Source: Bremia lactucae (lineage: Eukaryota; Oomycota; Peronosporomycetes; Peronosporales; Peronosporaceae). From it: a DNA stretch of 27,873 nucleotides. Under the pieces are notes generated by a model. That model was given only the letters and a program-made list of their open reading frames with translations, was not told where the DNA came from and made no database searches. A program made the translations under genes and the position numbers. Shown here piece by piece: positions 1-8,440 of this stretch. Position 1 is the first letter of the stretch, and each line of letters starts with the position of its first letter. The DNA lies in NCBI RefSeq assembly GCF_004359215.1, contig NC_090619.1, positions 5,113,016 through 5,140,888 on the forward strand, given 5' to 3'.

Positions 1-401
1 TCCGATCTCTCGGAACACGGCTGACTATGTCAACATCCGATCACCCAGAAACGGATGGTCAAACAGAACGCGTAAATCGCGTCCTCGAAGATATACTTCG
101 AGGATACGTCCAATCGTATCCGAATTGGAGCGAGTTTTTACCGATGGTCGAATTCGCCATCAATAATTCTCTACGAAAAAAACTTCCTGAGCGTGTAATC
201 ACTAATGTGGGAAGCAGTAAACTACTACCCAAATTCATTGGGCCTTTCCGTGTACTACATCGCAAAGGCAATGCGTACACAATAGAATTGCCACGTAGGA
301 TGCGAATGCACCCTACGTTTTACGTTGGTCGGCTCCGCCCGTACCATCAGTACGCGGATCTTCCGAGGACGGATCTGACCCCCCTTTTCAAGAATCTCTA
401 A
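1..401 (+). pseudogene. Ty3/gypsy integrase C-terminal part, element A (partial, internally deleted)
   Basis: The frame is open from the left window edge and is the end of a retrotransposon integrase, which inserts element cDNA into host chromosomes. Seen directly: the DGQTERVNR block, whose Glu (nt 66-68) is the third residue of the DDE triad; then INNS (159-170); then the GPY/F-type module FIGPF...YTIELP...[12 protein letters not shown] (about 234-350). Oomycete gypsy integrases normally have well over 100 residues between INNS and the GPF module; here only about 20 remain, so this copy has an in-frame internal deletion. The DDE Asp residues lie beyond the window. The stop at 399-401 comes before the chromodomain (703-1005), which is in another frame, so the polyprotein is also frameshifted. 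Not functional. Confidence 0.85.
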
Positions 402-2038
402 AAGATTATTGTGATTGCGAACCAGATTTTCATATTGAATCTGGAGTTTCTCATGCCGGTTCCGAATATCCTCGAAACTGCGATGAGCTGACGACAGCTC
501 GTCACGAAGAGCGTGATATTGCCGTTCGTACTCCAACTGGAGTACGCATTCTTTGAACGGTCTTCCAACTGCTCGATATGGTGAGCCTGCACCGTCTGCG
601 ACGCTTGTCACGCTCGTGGTCAAGTTCTCTATCTAAATCATGGAGGTAGCGACCGATTTTGTCGATCTTCGACTCTAGATCCGACACAAGGTTCGGATCT
701 AATTTTTCCCTCCTCCACCACAACCATTGGTGGATTCCTACGGTGGTCAACGTTTCCTTGTGAAACGTATTCAAAACAACCGTGATGTGAAGGGGCAGCG
801 AACGAGTTATCTTGTTCGCTGGCGCGGTTATTCATCTTTACATGACAGCTGGGGGTCTCGTTCCCAGCTGATTGCTTACGTTGAGAGCCTCGTCCGTCAG
901 TATGACGAGAGCTATCCGATGGTTCAGAAGGTCCATAAAAAAACACGCGCTCCTGGCGCTTGTAAATCGATTGCAAAACGTCAATCACATCCCGCATCCC
1001 AATAGATATGCGAGCCTTCCCCAGGGCGAAGAAAGGGAATAGACATCCCCTTTTACCCTCTTCGAGTTGTCTACACAACACGGACAGGGATTACCCCACG
1101 TGCGGCATGGAAGCCCAGTCTCACGTGACAACCGATGCAATTTATACATTGCAGCGGTTGGAGTTCTATTCTCAAACTTAACGCGAATCGCGTTAAGTCT
1201 TTGAAGCCAGGCCTCAAGTCCAATGTCTTTGATATTGCGAATGAACGCGTTCCAGGCTTGCATAAGCGAGACTTAATCTCGCTTATTGTTGCCACTATAC
1301 CATCGATGCTTCAAAAAAGCATCGAGATATATCAAAATCTTCCTCAGAGCGAAAGTTCTTTGCGCTGGGATCAAGGCCATGTAGCTTTGTATCAATAAAA
1401 AATAGATATTTATTGTGAGGAGTAGTCTCTCCAGACAAGCTATTGATTAGCAGTTCAGGCAATAGCCACGGCTTCTTTTCAGGGGCGAGATGAGACATTT
1501 TACTGTCTTCACTCCCCTAAGTGGTACCCACTGAAGCAGGGGTACCACAACAACTTTTCTTACGATGGCTTACGCCATCGTCATCACTTTGCACAGAGAC
1601 ACGTGCAGGTGACCGTATGGGAGATCGTAAGGGCAATGAGGGATCATCCTATTCGTCGGATCCAAATAGACTGTTTCCTCGTCTATCAGAATGAGCCCTC
1701 TCATTCGAAGGCTCATAGTCAGCCGCCTGACGGATATCAGGCGACTGTTCTATTCTCCCCGAGTCGGCCATTTCATCCGACTTGCATTCGTTGTCGACCT
1801 CCAAAGAGGGGTCGTATTTACGTAGTGAAACACCACGTGCACTCGCAACATCTAGTGTTGTGCTAGTGGAAGACACTACGACACACGTTGCGTCTGCCGC
1901 AAGAGATAACAGTGCGTCACCCGCAGCTGCACGAACCGCAGCCGAAGACACAGCACTATCGTCTCCCCGCATGAGTTGATTCTTCATGCGATGGAATTTA
2001 AAATGATGGATCTGACCAATCAACATCGTTTTAAACAT
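400..2038 (-). pseudogene. Broken antisense ORF of gypsy element A (3' LTR to integrase-chromodomain linker)
   Basis: On the strand opposite to pol there is a chain of open frames: 2038-1649 (129 codons, Ser/Ala/Asp-rich, with a DPSLEVD block), 1498-1295, 1263-985 (with LEAWLQRLNAIRVKF), then 774-about 500 and 623-about 400. The last two are strongly heptad-like and rich in Leu, Glu, Arg and His (for example LVSDLESKIDKIGRYL and LRDELSSAHRSFEDI), predicting a coiled coil antisense to the linker between integrase and chromodomain. There is no comparable sense ORF in 1006-2093. The order (acidic disordered start, basic middle, coiled-coil end) is the same as in elements B1 (12655-11221) and C (26419-27873). 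Function unknown; this copy is frameshifted several times. That it is one gene is an inference from the two other elements. Confidence 0.45.
703..1005 (+). pseudogene. Chromodomain of gypsy element A pol (chromovirus-type C-terminus)
   Basis: The stretch opens after a stop at 700-702, starts with a proline-rich run and continues into a chromodomain: GGQRFLVKRIQNNRDVKG, then SYLVRWRGYSSLHDSW (about 806-853), then an LI..VESLVRQYDE helix. Chromodomains at the end of gypsy integrases direct insertion to particular chromatin. The usual final aromatic-acidic pair (WEP) is WGS here, a likely decay change. The stop is at 1003-1005. In an intact element this would be in frame with the integrase at 1-401. 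The opposite strand of this same segment is part of the antisense reading frame annotated at 400-2038. Confidence 0.8.
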
Positions 2039-2093
2039 TAAGCGGTCACATGACGACCACTACATCCAATGATACTCAGATTGGTTGTCGTTT

Positions 2094-2103
2094 AAGGGAG
2101 GGG
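2094..2103 (+). promoter_or_regulatory. Polypurine tract of element A (plus-strand cDNA primer)
   Basis: AAGGGAGGGG lies three bases before the TGTAACGGGG start of the LTR at 2107. Its position and composition are those of the polypurine tract that primes plus-strand synthesis, which makes the LTR at 2107 the 3' LTR of element A. Confidence 0.7.
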
Positions 2104-2106
2104 TAA

Positions 2107-2530
2107 TGTAACGGGGTGTATCGTTACATGAAATTAACACTTAAAGCTTGTAAATTAATATATTATCTAAAAGGTAGATAATATTTGAAGGATATTACTT
2201 TATATAGTAATATTCAGAATTCTTATCCATATATAGGTATAGGCCATTATATTTATTCCGCAGACTAATCAGCTGTAGGAGTAATCAAAGAGAGAGTCAC
2301 AGATAAGGTAGAGTATTAGATTATAATTTAGTTAGCATTTACAAAGATAGAACAAGAGACACTTAATTGTATTTAATACAGTTTTCATTTTACCCTCTTA
2401 AGCTAATTACCTAAAGAAAGTCTTCCTCTGCACGTTCAGTGTACGTCAATTCACGTAAGGCAACACTCGCAACTGAAGCAGTGCGAAGTGGACTTTTAAG
2501 AAGCAGTACAAGTCGTAGTGCCCCGTTACA
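2107..2530 (+). repeat. 3' LTR of gypsy element A
   Basis: The unit starts TGTAACGGGG and ends CCCCGTTACA, a perfect 10-bp terminal inverted repeat with the TG...CA ends of LTRs. It shares most of its length with the unit at 3084-3529, including ATTATCT...GGTAGATAAT, TATTCCGCAGACTAATCAGC and GTCTTCCTCTGCACG. It follows a polypurine tract. Bases 2531-2570 (TTGGTCACAAATGTGGACCAC) resemble a piece of the family-C LTR at about 26190-26215, so the true 3' border could lie further right, or this flank is a separate LTR fragment. Confidence 0.75.
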
Positions 2531-3083
2531 CATGGGTTGGTCACAAATGTGGACCACAGCCGAATGCAATAAGACGGCCAATCAAAAACAACTTTAGTAA
2601 GCTTGAACGGTAAAGTGCTTTACGGGTTCTAGGTAGCGAAAAGCCTGAGTGTAACGGGGTGTACCGGATTTGAAGTATTATTTCGTTAAAAAGAGTAATC
2701 CAACATATTATGTGCTACGAACGGAAATAAGCAAGAAGTTCAAAAAATATTTTTATTAATTTTTTGGCTTAAGAGTTACAATATTACCAAATTTGGTAAT
2801 GTTGATGCAAAAAGACATTAGTTCTATTGATTGATTGATTTATCGTTTGAATCAATCCCGTTAATCGTCACAAAACACGATTGTGCGGTGCGCAATTAGG
2901 AGCCATACATGGTCAGACACTATCATAACAAAGTCAGTTTTAGATAGAAGATATTTACGTAGGAACTAAATATGTTCATACAGTTTTACTTTTTCTCCAT
3001 TATATATAGCTTAGAACTAACCTTTGGTAACTAAGATTGTAACAAGGCACTGCCGACTTGTACTACTTTAGTACAAGTCCGCC
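2531..3083. repeat. LTR debris between two family-A LTRs; no gene
   Basis: No coding frame of note. It contains a family-C-like LTR scrap (2537-2570), a second isolated LTR start TGTAACGGGGTGTACCGG at 2650-2667, an 18-bp perfect palindrome ATTACCAAATTTGGTAAT (2783-2800), and a repeat of about 122 bp (2789-2910) also found at 17149-17270. It appears to be layered remnants of several insertions. Confidence 0.5.
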
Positions 3084-3529
3084 TGTAACGGGGTGTATCG
3101 TTACATGAATTTAACCCTTAAAGGTTGTTAATTAATATATCATCTAAAAGGTAGATAATATTTGATGAATAATATTTTATATAGTAATGTATAGAGTTCT
3201 TATCCATGAATAGGTATAGACCATTATATTTATTCCGCAGACTAATCAGCTGTAGAGATAAATAAAAGAGAGATACAGAAAAGATAGATAAGAATTCAAT
3301 TGCATGTTTAGTATTAAATTATAATTAAGTTAGCATCTTCAAGATAGAAAGAGAGATACTTATTTACATAATTCAGTTATCATTTTACCCTCTTTAAGCT
3401 AATTACCTTAAAGAGAAGTCTTCCTCTGCACGTACTAGTGTACGTGAAATAACGTAAGGCACCACTCGCAACTGAAGCAGTGCGAAGTGGATTGTTCTGA
3501 AGCAGTACAAGTCGTAGTGCCCCGTTACA
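3084..3529 (+). repeat. Solo LTR, family A
   Basis: Full-length LTR with the same 10-bp terminal inverted repeat as 2107-2530 (TGTAACGGGG ... CCCCGTTACA). It is not preceded by a polypurine tract and has no internal element region next to it. The flanks CCGCC (3079-3083) and CTGCC (3530-3534) match at four of five positions, compatible with an aged 5-bp target-site duplication left when an element collapsed to one LTR by recombination. Confidence 0.7.
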
Positions 3530-3756
3530 CTGCCTCAGTGCGAGTGGTGCCTCACACCACTTCACTTACCCTAGTACATGCAGAGGAAGACTCTTTTTAA
3601 AAGACTTGCTTTACCAAGTTTAAAAGATTACTGAATTTTATATAATTATAACGGGCTTAGGTTGCCCTGCTGTTACACAGTCCCCGTAAGTACACTTGGT
3701 GTTGATGGTCTATTACTAAATGATAGTAATAAGACCCAGCACTCTGCCAATCGGCT
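3530..3756. repeat. Truncated LTR fragments (inverted LTR interior, then LTR start)
   Basis: 3530-3640 (TGCAGAGGAAGACTC...AAGACTTGCTTTACC) is an inverted relative of the interior of the neighbouring LTR (GTCTTCCTCTGCACG), so this segment and 3084-3529 form a long imperfect inverted repeat. From about 3648 to 3756 follows an aged copy of the family-C LTR start (TAACGGGC...GCCC...TGTTACACAGTCCCC...AGACCCAGCACTC), also present at 5963-6071, 19831-19918 and, reversed, at 26325-26215. Confidence 0.55.
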
Positions 3757-3760
3757 TGTG

Positions 3761-4198
3761 CAAAGTCACTTGAATAGACCTAAAAAAATCCTAAATGGTT
3801 AATAATCCCGCATCAATCGAGATTGGCTTTTAACAAACCTTTAAGAAATCTGGCAAATAAATCTCATAGACGGAAAAACTTAGCTTCCAAAAAGCAAAAA
3901 AAAACACAATAAGTTGTGTTAGACTGCGGTACCGCGGTACCAGCTGATCTCTGGGTTGATGATTTAAACACAGAAATATTTTTGATTGGCACTTGTAGAA
4001 AAGCAACATGAATACAATTTGAATCGCAACTATTAAAAGAAGAAGTGAATTCATGTAACTATTTCTTGTTCTTTAAGAAAACTTGCTAAGCTAACTTCGT
4101 CTTTACTCAGGCATAATTAATTATTTGACGGGTACCAACATATGTGCTCAAACATGTGATATCCACCATGTTGCATTTCAGCACGTCGAGCTGTTTTC
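3761..4198. other. Intergenic, no supported gene
   Basis: AT-rich sequence downstream of the RXLR-like gene. It holds a 14-bp palindrome GGTACCGCGGTACC (3928-3941). A 74-codon frame on - starting at 4054 has a hydrophobic start but no oomycete core promoter and no recognisable domain. Confidence 0.4.
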
Positions 4199-4465
4199 TT
4201 ATTCTGCTCTCGTTCGCAATATTTTTTTCCAATTTGGCTTGGTCAAAACTGGCAGAAGGAGTTTAAAAAATCTTTGTTCTTCGTCCTTGAGACGCGTCTT
4301 TTCGGCTCCACGTAAAAGCTGTCCGTTTCCTTGTTCAAATCCGTAGTGACGAGTTTGGTCATTCGAAGTTGCTGACGAAATCTTCTCCATTGGAAAAGAA
4401 CTGCTACTACCAATGAGTATCGATGCGATGACCACCGCTTCGATGATCTTATGTAGAGCAAGCAT
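4199..4465 (-). CDS. Candidate secreted RXLR-like (QLLR...DEEQR) effector, 88 aa
   Basis: The 88-residue protein begins with a signal-peptide-like segment: Met-Leu-Ala-Leu-His-Lys, a hydrophobic core at residues 8-19, then a Ser-rich exit around 20-24. QLLR follows at 49-52 and DEEQR at 61-65, the spacing and order of RXLR-dEER host-targeting leaders. QLLR is one of the degenerate RXLR forms known from downy mildews. The C-terminal part is only about 23 residues (LLLPVLTKPNWKKIL region), too short for a full WY fold, so the gene may be 3'-truncated or of a small class. The start at 4465 is chosen because a near-perfect oomycete core promoter sits 43-58 bases upstream (4508-4523); an in-frame ATG at 4534 would lie upstream of that promoter. 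Known of the family: such proteins are secreted and act inside plant cells. Its target cannot be told from sequence. Confidence 0.65.
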   Translation of the reverse strand: MLALHKIIEAVVIASILIGSSSSFPMEKISSATSNDQTRHYGFEQGNGQLLRGAEKTRLKDEEQRFFKLLLPVLTKPNWKKILRTRAE

Positions 4466-4507
4466 GGTCTCGAGAGCGGAAAGTGTTGGAGTTGTGAGAT
4501 GTTCTGT

Positions 4508-4523
4508 AAATTGCAAAATGAGA
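4508..4523 (-). promoter_or_regulatory. Oomycete core promoter (initiator + flanking element) of the RXLR-like gene
   Basis: Read on -, TCTCATTTTGCAATTT agrees with the oomycete consensus GCTCATTYYNCAWTTT at all but the first base. It lies 43 bases upstream of the chosen ATG, as expected for the short 5' leaders of these organisms. Confidence 0.7.
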
Positions 4524-5452
4524 TTTCGACCCAACCTTTTTCATTAACTAGGGAAATAATTCGAATGAATACACACTGCGATGACGAAAGCACGACATTA
4601 CGTATCCTATCCATTTTAACGTTACTATATATTGGAGCCTAATGCCACACACACCCATAACAAAGGGATGGTACGCCATGTATCCTGCTTTCATTGTAGT
4701 ATCGTAAGATAGGCAAAATACGCTGTGTTGTCTCCCGCGGGCAAAGGAAACATTTTTACACCACAAATATTTTGGCGCAGAAACTTCAACCTTGAACGCC
4801 TCGTTAGCTAGCGCAACATCTTGACTAACTCCGTGACAATTAAGGCGACGATACTTTGCAATACATTCGAACAGCTAGACCGTTTGACAACGGCGAGATG
4901 CTTATTTCGCTACCTCTAGGCTTCATATACATATATAAATTAGTTGGGGTGGTGCAACATTAAACAGTTATTTCTTGGTTTTGGCTCCCTTGGTGGGTCC
5001 TCTGTTTCGTGTAGTTCTGCGCTTATACACTATCTTAGGAAATGCAGCAGTTACTTGACAGATTTCTCATATCTTCAAATCGTTCGAAAAAATAGTGGTT
5101 AGCTGCATGAAAAAAAGAAGGTGCAGTCCGCAATATGTATTGCAAGACTTTCCCAGCGAAAAGCAAGCAGGAAAATTAACGATAATAAAACCAACGTCCA
5201 ATTGACAGCCGCCATTTGTCTGAATAGCTCGAGAACAGCTATGCTCTTTAGCACGAGAATTTAAAACCCAACACATTGTAGCATACAACTTTGAACAGCT
5301 TATTTGACTTTGCTCTACCTTACATAAATGATTCACCCCCTCGATTACGTGAAGTCTAAAAGGTAGCGGAGACGCGCTTGGCTTTTTTGTTAACGATCTT
5401 GCTGTTCAAATGTTGCAATCTCGCAAAGTATTGTCGCACTTATTGTCACAGA

Positions 5453-5521
5453 ATGAATCCCGACGATGTGCTCCCCGGGACTGAAATAAAAAGTACCGGG
5501 GAGCACATCGTCGGGATTCAT
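5453..5521. repeat. Perfect 26-bp inverted repeat, 17-base loop
   Basis: Left arm 5453-5478 (ATGAATCCCGACGATGTG then CTCCCCGG) and right arm 5496-5521 are exact reverse complements. The spacer 5479-5495 is AT-rich. The stem is more GC-rich than the surrounding DNA. It could be a foldback element, a small-RNA precursor or a recent local inverted duplication; no target-site duplication is evident. Confidence 0.9.
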
Positions 5522-5779
5522 GCAACGTTTAAACCTCTGATTTGATTCCTCGCTAATAATAAAACAAATGTGTCGAAAAGCTATTATTCTTTTACCAAAT
5601 GTTTCGCAAATTTTATTTACTGGCCGTCTTTATTGTATTGCCAAATTTTGTGTGACTCGGCTTATGCGAGTTCAATTCTAAATTCTAACAGTATACCTTT
5701 AAAATAAACCATCTTGCATCAAATGAGTTTGGCACTCATCGAGCCTCTGAATGCAGATGTCGTTTCGACCATAAAATGA

Positions 5780-5938
5780 TGTTACCGCACATACATAGAA
5801 CTTGACACCACGATCTTGACCTTCGCGACGCTGCTCACCAATGACGACGTGGCCTACGCATGTCTACTCAAACCACAACTACAAGCGCTTCCGCCCTTTG
5901 ACGCCTTTTCTATCACAGTTAGAGGTCACAGTGCCTAG
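5780..5938 (+). pseudogene. Possible fragment of an unidentified coding sequence
   Basis: After a TGA at 5777-5779 there is a 52-codon open stretch ending in TAG (5936-5938). Codon third positions are GC-rich compared with the surroundings and the amino-acid mix is protein-like (for example TNDDVAYACLLKPQLQALPP). There is no start codon and no recognised family. It lies just left of an LTR start at 5963, so the rest may have been displaced by insertions. Weak. Confidence 0.2.
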
Positions 5939-5962
5939 CTTTGATGTGTCACTAATGCTGTA

Positions 5963-6071
5963 ACGGGCTAAAGTTGCCCTAATGTTACACAGCCCCCCTT
6001 TAGTCCACTTGGTGTACTTAAGGGGATAGTCAATTACTAAATAATAGTAATTAGACCCAGCACTCGGGCGT
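5963..6071 (+). repeat. 5' start of a family-C LTR, cut off by a gap
   Basis: TGTAACGGGC-TAAAGTT-GCCC-TAAT-GTTACA opens the segment: a nested hairpin that starts with TG like an LTR. It continues to AGACCCAGCACTCGGGCG, matching 19831-19918 and the reversed copy at 26325-26215. The reversed copy is preceded by a polypurine tract, which is the evidence that this is an LTR 5' end. The sequence ends in a run of N. Confidence 0.6.
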
Positions 6072-6171
6072 NNNNNNNNNNNNNNNNNNNNNNNNNNNNN
6101 NNNNNNNNNNNNNNNNNNNNNNNNNNNNNNNNNNNNNNNNNNNNNNNNNNNNNNNNNNNNNNNNNNNNNNN
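6072..6171. other. Assembly gap (100 N)
   Basis: Exactly 100 N, the usual placeholder for a gap of unknown size. The start of the 5' LTR of element B1, and possibly the missing end of the GH17 pseudogene at 13096-14221, should lie here or be lost. Confidence 0.95.
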
Positions 6172-6400
6172 TCCTAAGGCTTGCGCATTGATCTGTTAGA
6201 GATAGAAGCCTTTCTAAGGTATATCCTCTTGGGCACTAGCTGCCACTTGGTTCTACAGACCCCTGAATCCCTTGAATTAAAATTCCTCAAGCTTTTAAAG
6301 CTTCTACGACTCCCTGAGTTGTTAAACCCATTAGTTCAATAAGAATAAGTAACTCTCTGAGTCTGAAAGTCTTCCTCTGACTTAAGCCTTGTTCTTAACA
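6172..6400 (+). repeat. 5' LTR remnant of gypsy element B1
   Basis: Matches 12863-13095 and 25278-25516 through TTGCGCATTGATCTG, GAAGCNTTTCTAAGGTATATCCTC, GCCACTTGGTTCTAC and GAGTCTGAAAGTCTT. By eye roughly one base in ten differs from the 3' LTR, so the insertion is old. The first part is in the gap. The last about 20 bases diverge from the 3' LTR, and the end at 6400 (..TTAACA) is approximate. Confidence 0.7.
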
Positions 6401-6515
6401 GAATGGCAAAAGATGGCTATGGCCATTTCAAAACTTCGAAGTAGAGCCATGGGCACTGTCGTGCAGCACGTCCATAAACGACGCTTTTCCCTCATAGGAT
6501 TCGCTGAAACAGCAA

Positions 6516-7086
6516 ATGACCAGCATGTTTGTACCGCCTGATCAGGCTTTTCGCATGCGAGCACGGCTCCTAGCGACTCGACAGTGTAAAGGAACCCTAG
6601 GGGGCTTTGTCCAGGAGTTGAGAACTCTAATTGCATCTATGCATCAAGGCCCGGTGCAAGAGGCAATTGTAGTGACCATCTTTATGGGGAGTCTCAATGA
6701 GGGCGTTGCCCGGACGGAATTGTTCCGATCTCATCCGGCTACATTCGAAGCCGGATGAGATAGCGGCAGTTGCCAAAGCTCTACGCGACGAGTTCGGCTT
6801 TAAGTCTGCTCGCGTTAGCACGCCTGTCTACCGAACAAGCTCTTAGAGCACATGGGTTACGTCTAGTAGAGCAGAACCTATGGATTTAAGCCTCGTTGAG
6901 GAAGAAGAAGAGGCTCTTCATGCTGTGGAACAGCATAAGACCATCCGTAGATGTTATATGTGCGGAAGCACGAAACATTTGCGCTCTGCCTACCCTCTTC
7001 GAAATTCGCGTAAAGCTCGAAAGAGCTCCAACTCCGACCTATACCAGAGATCTGGTACGGTGCGGGAAAACGTCGATACCCAGTAG
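6516..7086 (+). pseudogene. Gag of element B1 (retrotransposon gag and damaged zinc knuckle)
   Basis: Gag packages element RNA. A capsid-like stretch resembling the retrotransposon gag domain (FVPPDQAFRMRARLLATRQ ... VQELRTLIASM ... GVARTELFRSHPATFE) is read at 6528-6750. A duplicated-looking GCCGGATGAGAT then breaks the frame, and a TAG at 6844-6846 breaks it again. The second part contains EPMDLS, an acidic run and the zinc knuckle C-Y-M-C-x4-H-x4 at 6952-6993. The fourth ligand is Tyr (TAC 6991-6993) instead of Cys; the B2 copy keeps Cys there. The reading ends at TAG 7084-7086, a stop also present at the same place in B2. The region just after the LTR is short, so the leader and gag N-terminus seem partly deleted. 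Confidence 0.75.
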
Positions 7087-7640
7087 GTGGGGGGCGCCCT
7101 ACTGAGGAAGACCTAGGCTCGGTTGATCCTCAAGTAGGTGAGAATAAACAGAACCTAGCCCCAATTAGCTCGGTGCTCAATGGCACGGGGCGAGAGTACA
7201 AGCCTGGCTTGCTAGTCTCTCAAGCGACTGTAAAGGGCTGTGATAAGCCGTGGTCAATTTTAGTTGACTCAGGAGCGTCTTGCAATTATGCTCGGCGCCT
7301 TTCCCTTGAAGGAAGTCAACAACACGTTGAGGCGCTTAAAGCGCAAGAAGGTGGTACAATCACTGTTCGCTTAGCGACTGGGACTCGTGTCACTGTTCCC
7401 AAAGTTTCATTGAACTTAGGTATAAAGTTTCTGGACTTTGGCAGTATGGAACGCTGTCTCGTCCTTGATTTGGATTCGAGATATGATCTCATCCTTGGTA
7501 TGGCCTGGTTAGAACACCATGAGCCATGGATCGATTGGAGGTCTAAGACCTTAGGCGCCACGCGCAATGTAGCAAAGTTTTGGAGAGTCATGAACCCACC
7601 TTTGCTAGGCAACAAAACCGCTATTGGCGCGGATCATTGA
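7087..7640 (+). pseudogene. Aspartic protease of element B1
   Basis: Retropepsin-like protease that would mature Gag-Pol. The active-site block ILVDSGAS is at 7257-7280 with catalytic Asp at 7266-7268, followed by the flap-like GTRVTVPKVSLNLG and the closing block YDLILGMAWLEHHEPWIDW (about 7480-7542). The frame is open from about 7089 (GRPTEEDLGSVD) to the TGA ending at 7640 and lies one base back from the gag frame, which stops at 7086. The domain looks intact although the polyprotein around it is broken. Confidence 0.8.
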
Positions 7641-8440
7641 ATGAGTCTGTCAGTGTTTTAGACATTGGCATGTCTGAGTTAATAAACTCTAATGTTAAAA
7701 ACATTAATTCTGAGCCCGACTCAGCAAAAATAAGTGGAACGGCACGTACTCCGTCGAGTGGCACTCGTTATAATAGCGATTCACTAAATGCTGAAAGCAT
7801 TGTTGGCCTAAGGTTGAATCATCAAGGGTGGAATATACCTGAGATACGTGGAGTGGCACGTCTAATTTACCGAGTGTGGTCGGCCGAGATGGCACCATAC
7901 TGAGTGTCAATAGTGACACTATTGGCGGTTCGCCGAGCAATTTGGGTCAATCCCTCCTAATGCACGTGAAGCGACACGTAAACGTTTGCTGGATAAGGAA
8001 GTTGAGTTACCTAACTCCTTGTCGGATGTCAAATTAGACACCATGTCTTGTATAGAACCAATACAGGCTGGAAAACCCGGGGACGTGAATGTCTCGGCCT
8101 CTAAGAGGCGTATTGTCTCCAGTCCAAGACATGATGGACACGAAGCGTGTATACCCTCACAGAGTGATACGAGTGAGCAAGTACATACGCTTGTAAATGG
8201 CGTAAACGGTAACATTGAGGGGAAATTTAGCCTTGCGGCAATCCCCTCGTTACATGCTCTTTTAGAGCTAGACGAAATGTCTATTGATGTGTGCGGTCGA
8301 GCCTTAAAAGCTGGTGACTTATCTAAAATGGTGGTCATTCGACCTATGGTTGAGTTAAACTCATCGTCACTTCTAGACGAAGCTGTCCTGGATGACACAA
8401 AAGCTGCACTTAGTGCGCGAAATGGGTCAGCGATCCTTTA
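7641..8440 (+). pseudogene. Protease-RT linker of element B1
   Basis: Frameshifted spacer of the polyprotein. It includes one copy of a 40-residue block (NIPEIRGVARL ... SPPS/VGRGG ... [10 protein letters not shown] type) that is tandemly duplicated in B2 (21122-21361). From 7992 it continues as an open stretch through [19 protein letters not shown] and [19 protein letters not shown] to a stop at 8439-8441. The last part of this spacer precedes RT in both copies. No enzymatic motif. Confidence 0.6.

Larger units (their letters stand above)
4524..5962. other. Intergenic region without a confident gene; contains a long perfect hairpin
   Basis: No frame here has a recognisable domain or a good core promoter. 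Notable are the hairpin at 5453-5521 and a short open stretch at 5780-5938, both described separately. The remainder is AT-rich unique-looking sequence. Confidence 0.4.

Noticed and set aside
3830..4054. 74-codon - frame with hydrophobic N-terminus
   Set aside because: No core promoter, AT-rich codons, Phe/Leu-rich throughout, and no family resemblance; probably chance.
4243..4614. 123-codon - frame overlapping the RXLR-like gene
   Set aside because: It overlaps the better-supported 88-aa frame in another register and lacks signal peptide and motifs.
5067..5336. 89-codon - frame
   Set aside because: No start context, promoter or domain; looks random.
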